Shown here piece after piece: positions 12,731 through 64,000 of a DNA stretch of 64,000 bases; position 1 is the first letter of the stretch, and each line of letters starts with the position of its first letter. The notes below the pieces were generated by a model. It saw nothing but the letters and a program-made list of their open reading frames with translations, had not been told where the DNA came from and ran no database searches. This DNA is from Amoebidium appalachense. Its lineage: Eukaryota; Ichthyosporea. The position numbers and the translations under genes are program-made. The stretch is taken from assembly GCA_963693365.1 (NCBI GenBank), contig CAVNZM010000006.1, positions 8,742,001-8,806,000 of the forward strand, given 5' to 3'.

Positions 12731-13892
12731 AAAACAACAAAAAACACACAAACAAACAAACAAAAAAGACTCACACAGGCACTTGCATATCCACATCGAC
12801 AGACACGTCCACACCCACCCAACCGCACAATAAGTAAAGTACGAGCATGTACACACGTGTGTAGGTTCACATGTACAGGCATCCACACAACCACGGTTAG
12901 CCGGCGTCTCTTGTGGGTGTAAAAAACTTTTCTATTCCGCATGGCATAGAAGCAGGAAAAATGTGCAAAACTTTACTTCAAACCACGAAATCTGGCAGTT
13001 CACAGTCTGTAGCATTTACCTATCGGTTATCCGTTGTTGGGTTGCGTTGTTTGTGCTCACACGCGTGTGCTACACAGACCTCAGCTCGCTGGATGAACGC
13101 AAACTGCTACAGCTGCACACGTACGTCATGGACCAAATCCACCAGCAGATTACGCAGCTGGCCGCCGAGCAGACAAAAACGAAAACGGGCTCAAAGACAA
13201 CAAAACGCGTCAGGCCTGAGGACAACCATCCACCCGTTGGTGGCAAGCGACCACGTTCAGAAGCGGAGAAACGGGCAAAGCTCCAACCGGGAACTGAAAA
13301 TGCGCCAGCGGGAGCAGGGAAGAGGCCACGTGTGCAACCAGAGAATGCGTCTCCGGGAGCGGGTAAACGGCCACGCCCACAAACGGCCGGTAAGAGGATT
13401 TTGCCAGGGAAGCGCCCACGAAACACGCCGAGCGAGCCACAACAGGAAATTTTGCCCGCGGCACCACCACCACCCGTGGCCCCCACACAGAAGGGCCGAA
13501 AATCGCCCACAACACTTCTGACCAGCGTACGCCCGACACCGGACCCCGAGCCATCGACAAAAGACAAACGCAGTGCCACACGGTCAAAATCCGGCTCGGT
13601 AAAGTCCACCGCCACATCATCCCCCGAGAGCACAGCACCCAAAAAGAGACTGTTGATGGGTGGACCGAAATCAGGGGAGCCACCAGCGAAAAAATCGCCT
13701 CAACCCCCTGCACCCGCCCCTGCTACCAAAAAAGGCAAGAAGAGCGCCACTCCGAAAAGCACCTCTAAGAATGCCCGGGTCACAAAAACAAAGGAGACGG
13801 TGGTGACTCCTCCTGCGAGCAGCGCCCTGTGGCCGACCTCCCTCTACACATGCGATGACGATGAGGACTTCGTGGATGTTGTGGGTGTGTGA
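10151..13892 (+). CDS. BET-like protein with ET/NET domain, bromodomain not found (5 exons seen)
   Basis: Exons: 10151-10208 (5' limit uncertain; an alternative acceptor ends at 10104), 10949-11178, 12012-12128, 12382-12657, 13078-13892 (stop). All junctions are GT..AG and in phase. In order, the protein shows a short charged helix (LLDKEIERMKAEFG), a Ser/Pro-rich stretch, a Ser/Asp cluster (SSSSSDDSSSSSSDDSSDSS) like the phosphosite cluster of BET proteins, an acidic patch (SEAEDEDD), and an ET/NET domain split by the last intron: IPRLPVNAMVGVVKIIDP, then EEFVVDLSSLDERKLLQLHTY. This matches the BET pattern of LP-x-VV-x-II, an acidic D-x-x-x-L, and L-x-x-L-x-x-YV. The tail is Lys/Arg/Pro-rich with repeated GKRPR motifs and ends in DDDEDFVDVV. 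BET ET domains recruit chromatin regulators through short basic peptides. A nuclear role is inferred. No bromodomain exon was found upstream, so this is either a bromodomain-less relative or a model missing its 5' exons. Confidence 0.72.
12668..12729. repeat. C-run/A-run composite in BET-like intron
   Basis: About 30 C followed directly by about 30 A, starting about 11 bases after the donor of exon 12382-12657. One of a class seen repeatedly in the window. Confidence 0.9.
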
Positions 13893-15710
13893 TTTTTTAC
13901 CCGGTTTTTTCCCCTCTTGCACTAGCTCCCGGCACACACACACTATTGTACATTGCCACGTAATAGTATGAACTATTGTATGTACCTGCACATGCATGCA
14001 CGTTGTTTCAATGTACAAGCTGGGGAAAGAGCGGGGAAAGAACTCACAGTCCGCCGTGACCTGACACCACCGATTGAAAGGGCAAAATTTTGTAGGTTGC
14101 TGTTTGTATATTGATACCTTACGTGTTCTGATATCAAATCTCTGTTGAAGATGAAGGCATGAAAGTCTGTGACAAACACTGATAATGAAATTTTGCAGTG
14201 AACGAAGTGCTCGAAATGAACCATGTTTAAAGGCATATGTAGGTGGCCGTGATGTGTGCTTTGCTGTTCGGATGTCCGGCTCTTTGGATGGCGTGGCCAC
14301 TGCCAGTGTTGGTGTCCTCTGTTGTTGGTGTCCTGCATGTACATGTGGTGTTGAAATACACAACGGTGGCTGTGCCAGAATCAACGGCTATGCACTAAAG
14401 CAGGCAATATCATCGACGACGAGTGTTAACTGTTCCAGTTGTCCCTCAAGATCGTCACATGCTCCATGATACCGGCACATGCACATATTTGCCCTACTGT
14501 GGCCCCATGGAGTCGCGTACGCATGGCCGCGGCGGTACCATGACCTTGCTCACACATTACAGTGGTACCATGACCTTGCTCACATCGGAATGGCTTCGAT
14601 GGGCTTTGACGGCGCATAGCATGACCCATACCCAATGCAACATAGGCTCACCCCCACGTGAGTGGATGTGCACACCTGACACAATATATATTTCATGCAA
14701 GCATGTTGCTTAGCACGTGCCCCTTTCCCTCGTTGTGTAACATGTCGATGACGTCCCCATGTGGCGAAGCAGTATGACGTAAGCAGATTGGCTGAATTGG
14801 TCGAAGATCATGTATACGTAAGATGTATGCCGCGAAGGGCCTACGTTGAACTGCATTCCGCAAAGTGATTGGCGTGGCCAAACCAAGTCTCAAGACTCTG
14901 ACTCCTGACCGGGTATTTCAACATGTCAAAGATTATTTGAAACATGGAAAGAAAAAAAATCACGGTAGTATATTGTTTACATTTATGTAGGTAAATTGTC
15001 AGGAGGAAGAATGCTCCTGGAACATGAAACATTTGGGGAGTTCCCTATCGATCAGGGGTTGTGGGGGTTTGGCTGCGTTACCCGTTTCCTTAAACACAAT
15101 CGTACTGCCAGAATTTCTAAATCGTACTGGCGGGGTTTGTCTCATTTAGGATAATTAAATTTGACGACCCATTTCAGTTCATTTTACACCCCCTTAGCAA
15201 TTACACACCCCGATTGACAAAACAGGGCTTCATACTCCACTCTGGAGTGCCAAAATAACCGCCTGACCACCTTTTACCTGGGAAAGCACCTCTTTTTGTA
15301 TGAAAACACACCAAAGTACACTATTTTTGCCTATATCACCGCTACGAAAAACCAATACAGCTCCTCACAGCGTTACTCGTTTTGACCCGCTAGGCTTTCC
15401 AAAATCGTAAATACGACGATTTTGGGTTGCAATTCAACCCCTGCTATCGATTTTTTATTATTGGTAAATTATCATGCTGCAAGCATGTCGTTATCGGCAA
15501 AATCTATGCTGATGGGCCGTGCTGTCATTCGGTCAAATGCTATCGGCTTTCCTGAGAGCATTCAAGGTTGTGGATTTAGAAACGAAAAGTTTAGACAGAA
15601 AGTTTTTGACTTCAAGTTTTACCTGAGACGTTTTGGATATAGTCCTTTTCAGGGTCACGGTTAAAAGCGCATACGTGAATACGTAGGTTTGACTGGCCAA
15701 AGTTCGAAAA
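13893..15710. other. Intergenic region between BET-like and Kazal genes
   Basis: No gene was recognised. It holds a 30-base tandem duplication at about 14534-14593 with the core GGTACCATGACCTTGCTCAC. It has almost no long homopolymers, unlike the introns around it. It should contain the 3' end of the BET-like transcript and the promoter of the Kazal gene, but no clear poly(A) or TATA signal could be assigned. Confidence 0.4.
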
Positions 15711-17311
15711 ATGCGCACTAGGACAGTTTCTTGTGCCCTAATTGTTTTGCTGGGGCTGACATCCACGCACGCGTTCGACTTCGGCAAGACTTTTACCGAG
15801 CTGGGTCACAAAATTGATGATGCAGTTCAACATGTTAAAGACACGGCAGGGTCTGAAGCTGAAAAGGCTGCTGCTGCTCTGAAGGAGGCTACCACTGTTG
15901 TTGCTACAGGTATGCCTACAGTAATGGGGTCGCGCGCCGCACTGGCCATCTTTAGCACAGAATAGTGAATGCACAGGAATTGAACATGAGCACAGCGTTT
16001 TAGGCAGCAAAACAGGAGAAACGTGACGAGGAAAGTTTACGCTAGATAAAAATACGTTTGTCTTGAGAAGTACGTCTGAGTTGTTGAATTTGCATCTTCT
16101 AGGATGCGGAAGATTTGAAGCCGTTGATGTTTTTTTTTTTTATAGCTTCGGATAAGAAAGGGGTTCGCTGGAACGGGAATATTTGCGTTCTTGAGCACAG
16201 TGCCCGAATGTATACCGGGCGTTAGCAACACACTTGTGCCCCTGCTTACATTTTTTTTTCTCCTTCAGGGTCCAAGGAGGTTGCAGCCGCTATTGGCGGT
16301 GTCACCGAATCTACCGTTTCTGGCCTCAAAACACAGGTCGAAGAATGGGCCTCCAAGGTGAAGGAAGCGGTCACGCACGAGCAATCCACCCAGGAACTCA
16401 AGGATGCACTTGTTGAACTGAACAAATCTGTTCAGGAAATGCAAGAGACCCTAAAGGGCGCCAAGTCGAAGGATTGCTCTCCGTTTTGTCCCCATATTTT
16501 CTGGCAGGTGTGCGGCTCGGACGGCAACACATACAACAACGAGTGTTTGATGCATGCCGCGGGTTGTGAAGCGGGTGTCACGCTGACAGTAGCACACGAG
16601 GGGGCGTGCGAAATCGTAAAGCCCGTTTCCACACCAGCAACCCCTTTTCCCAAGGAAAAGTGCGACATTATTTGCACTATGGACTGGGTGCCAGTGTGTG
16701 GCAGCGACAGCAAGACCTACTCGAACAAGTGTGCCTTGGCTGCCGCCACATGTCTGGACAAGAGCATCGTTTTCGCGCACCACGGCGAGTGTCTGGAGGG
16801 TGATGCCGGTGCCGCTTCCGCACCAAAGACGGACTGCCCGGCTTTCTGCACCCGCGATTATTGGCCCGTGTGTGGTTCAAACGGCAAAACGTATTCCAAC
16901 AAGTGTGTCCTAAAGCAGGCCGCGTGTGAGGGAAATGTTGAGATAGCGATTGCCTTTGAGGGCAACTGCGAGGATGCCCCTGTGTCTTCTGCGGCTGCTC
17001 AACCTGCCCCTGTTTCCCCGGTTGCCCAACCTGACAACGTGGCAACGGTGCCCGAGCAGCACCCTCGCATCGACCAGACATACATTATTAGCATGCTGGT
17101 GTCGGTGCTGGTGGTGCTAGTCCTTGCTATGACAGTGGGCGCAATGTATTTCTGGCGCCGTCATAGGCAGAGCCTTGCCCCCCCTGCATACACCTCTTTT
17201 GCTAGTCATGATACGCTTGATGCAGATGAGGAGGAGCCTGTTCCATACGAGGAGAAGGTGGCCAAGAGCAACGACGAATACCAGCCACTGGCTTTGAATG
17301 ATAACGTGTAG
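15711..17311 (+). CDS. Type I membrane protein with three Kazal domains
   Basis: Exons are 15711-15909 and 16269-17311, joined in phase across a 359-base GT..AG intron (GCTACAG|GTATGC; CTCCTTCAG|GG), giving 413 residues. Residues 1-21 form a signal peptide ending THA. Residues 22-130 are Ala/Glu/Lys-rich and look like amphipathic helices. Three Kazal domains follow at about 136-180, 198-241 and 256-300, each with six Cys in the order C-x3-C-x7-C-x10-C-x6-C-x13-C (the second with a final x12) and the core VCGSxxxTYxNxC. By Kazal numbering the reactive-site P1 residue is the second after Cys II, giving His, Met and Arg. A Pro/Ala stalk leads to a transmembrane helix (about 339-362), RRHR, and a cytoplasmic tail with PPAY (WW-domain ligand type) and YQPL (YxxPhi sorting type). 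Kazal domains usually inhibit serine proteases; some serve as adhesion or follistatin-like modules. The likely role is surface protease inhibition or adhesion. Confidence 0.88.
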
Positions 17312-17990
17312 GAAATTGTGTGGATTTTTTTTTTTTAGCACGTTGTCTCCCATGTAGATCCTTGGAGGGCTTGTCTTAGAGCTGTATGCTCGGCAGTGAA
17401 TGAAAGTGAATGTTTTAGGAGTTTGACTATGATTGGCAAGTGTTGCTGCGCAAACTTGTGTGACCTTTGACGCTGTGTATGATATCGCTTATGTGGGAGT
17501 GGCTGGCCACCCGTTCAATATATGGATAAAATATTATTTATTGAGCCTTTCGATTGCAAATACTCGACTCCATAACAGGTCACCGTGTTGGTGAACTTAA
17601 TACTAACACATCCACCCTAGTAAGTCGAGACACCGTTGCATGCACACGTTCGCACGCACACGCCCACATAACACGCTTGCACACAGACACCGAGTCACCG
17701 TACACGTAAGTACGCATACGTACTGATCCTTCTTTTTTTAATGAAGTTGACTGAGCCTGCAAGCCTGTGGGCCAGAGGCGGCGTTCTTTTCGCTCACAAA
17801 CAACACAAAACAAGCACACGCGCGAGCACAACTTAGTATGATGCAAAGTCCGCTGTGCACGGGCACTCTCACCCACATTTGCACACACACACATGCACAC
17901 ACACACACACACACACACACACCCACCCACCCACCCACCCACCCACCCACACACACACGGAAGCACACAAGTACACATGCACACACGCAC

Positions 17991-18022
<32 letters not shown>

Positions 18023-19352
18023 GTACGCACGCACACACGCACGCACGCACGCACGAACGCACGCACACACGCACACACACACTTGGACTCACGCGCACAT
18101 GCACACACACACATACACACACACACACACACAAACACACACGCAGACACGTGGACTTACGCGCACATGCACACGTTCAACGATAAGCACACGACCACGC
18201 CGAGTGACACAACCACACACAAAAGCACAATTGCAGGTACCATTGGCGCGTGCACATCAGCACTAGCAAGCACACATACGATTACACGCCGATGCTCACT
18301 GCAAATGCACCCACCCTCGACGCACGCAGACACACAAGCATGTCCACAAGCACTTTTTCATACACCACAGACACTACACTACAAATTGCAATACCGGAAC
18401 CAGGCCTCTCGCTCTCTCTACCTTTAACCACACTCGGAATAGTATACACGTATCACATCCAAAAATATAGCTGAAAGGAAGTCAAATACACTTGAATACG
18501 CAAACACGTACATGCACACACAGACAAACACACACGAACACACCCATCGCATTCGCACTCGACACACAAGCACTTCAAGTCACTGATGTACAAGGACACA
18601 CGCACACACAAACTTCTTACACTGGTAGTTGGAGCTATGCGAGCGAAGTCCTGTACTTAACTGCTGTAGAAAAGGTATAAAAGTGGTTCAAAGCGCTTTT
18701 GATAAGCTCTAGAGATTCGGCCACATCTTACGATCCTGAGAACGGTTCCAAATCACGCTCCGAGTTCAAGGAACTTTTTGAACTTCAACCTTATATTGAA
18801 AGGATTACACGACTTCATCTTGGAACGGCGGGATCGTGACATACAAAAAGAGCGAGAGCAAACAAAAGGTGATATGGGTTTGTTTTGCCTTATACTCCCT
18901 TTTCCTTTTTTTGGCCATATTACCCAAGTTTTTGACTCAGCTTTGTAGGCTAGTGCCACATGCCTGTGTACGTGTGGGCCTCCCGCGCATGAGCGCCGCC
19001 GTTTCGTTACTTTCCACAGTTTGGCTGATAACGGTCGGTGGTTCGTGCGCAGAAAATCATGCATATGACCTTGTTTGTGCATATTTCATCATCCGCCCAG
19101 GATGAAAACAAACAAAGGCAGGACTTCTACGGAAAAACATGTTTCTGGGTATGAATATGGGGCAAGGATCTATGTTATGGTTTGTAGCTTACTTCCGTAT
19201 GGCTTGCTAATCCTAGTCTTTTGAAATAGTTTTACGGTAACATCGAATTGGGAATCGGCTTATACTTGCGATTCTCAGTTTTGTTTTTGGCTGGCAGGAG
19301 GCAGCGGGTAGAGTTCTCGCAGAGAGAGAGAGAGCTGCCTTTGTATTTGCAG
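17312..19352. other. Intergenic or 5' region with a CA-rich array
   Basis: The Kazal 3' region holds an AT-rich ATAAAATATTATTTA near 17527-17541, a possible poly(A) region. From about 17880 to 18180 the sequence is a degenerate (CA)n/(CACG)n/(CACC)n array, with CA-rich sequence continuing to about 18610. From 18610 to 19350 no coding segment was recognised. This stretch may contain the promoter and first exon or exons of the large BEACH gene, which were not found. Confidence 0.4.

Positions 19353-64000
<44,648 letters not shown>

Overview
This is a window of a eukaryotic nuclear genome, very rich in spliceosomal introns. There are no operons, ribosome-binding sites or bacterial features. Genes were rebuilt by reading GT..AG splice sites by eye and requiring the reading phase to carry across each junction. 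Exons are fairly GC-rich. Introns and intergenic DNA are packed with pure C, G, A and T runs, (CA/TG)n arrays and minisatellites, and almost none of these enter the exons. The protein families and the dense long introns suggest a unicellular relative of animals, for example an ichthyosporean. That placement is inference with low to moderate confidence.

Layout. (1) About 94-4283, minus strand: a four-exon gene for a secreted or membrane protein with signal peptide, acidic Pro-rich region, short coiled coil, ApoD-type lipocalin domain, one transmembrane helix and a Cys-containing cytoplasmic tail. (2) 4284-10150: about 5.9 kb without a recognisable gene, repeat-rich to about 6.8 kb, then a quieter low-repeat stretch to about 9.2 kb. 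(3) 10151-13892, plus strand: a BET-like protein with a Ser/acidic cluster, an ET/NET domain and a long basic tail; no bromodomain was found. (4) 13893-15710: intergenic. (5) 15711-17311, plus strand: a two-exon, 413-residue type I membrane protein with three Kazal domains. (6) 17312-19352: intergenic, mostly a CA-rich array. (7) 19353-64000, plus strand: one giant gene running off the right edge, at least 59 candidate exons and about 3,740 codons, encoding a BEACH protein that most resembles WDFY3/ALFY. Its helical N-terminal region, ConA-like domain, helical middle, pre-PH motif, PH-BEACH module and the first part of BEACH are all present in order. Any remaining BEACH, WD40 or FYVE parts would lie to the right of the window.

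The four genes do not form an obvious pathway. Two encode single-pass surface proteins, one a chromatin-type protein and one a membrane-traffic or autophagy scaffold. The most unusual material is in the introns: minisatellites and duplications that contain copies of the 3' splice junction, long C runs starting a few bases after many donors, and repeated C-run/A-run composites.
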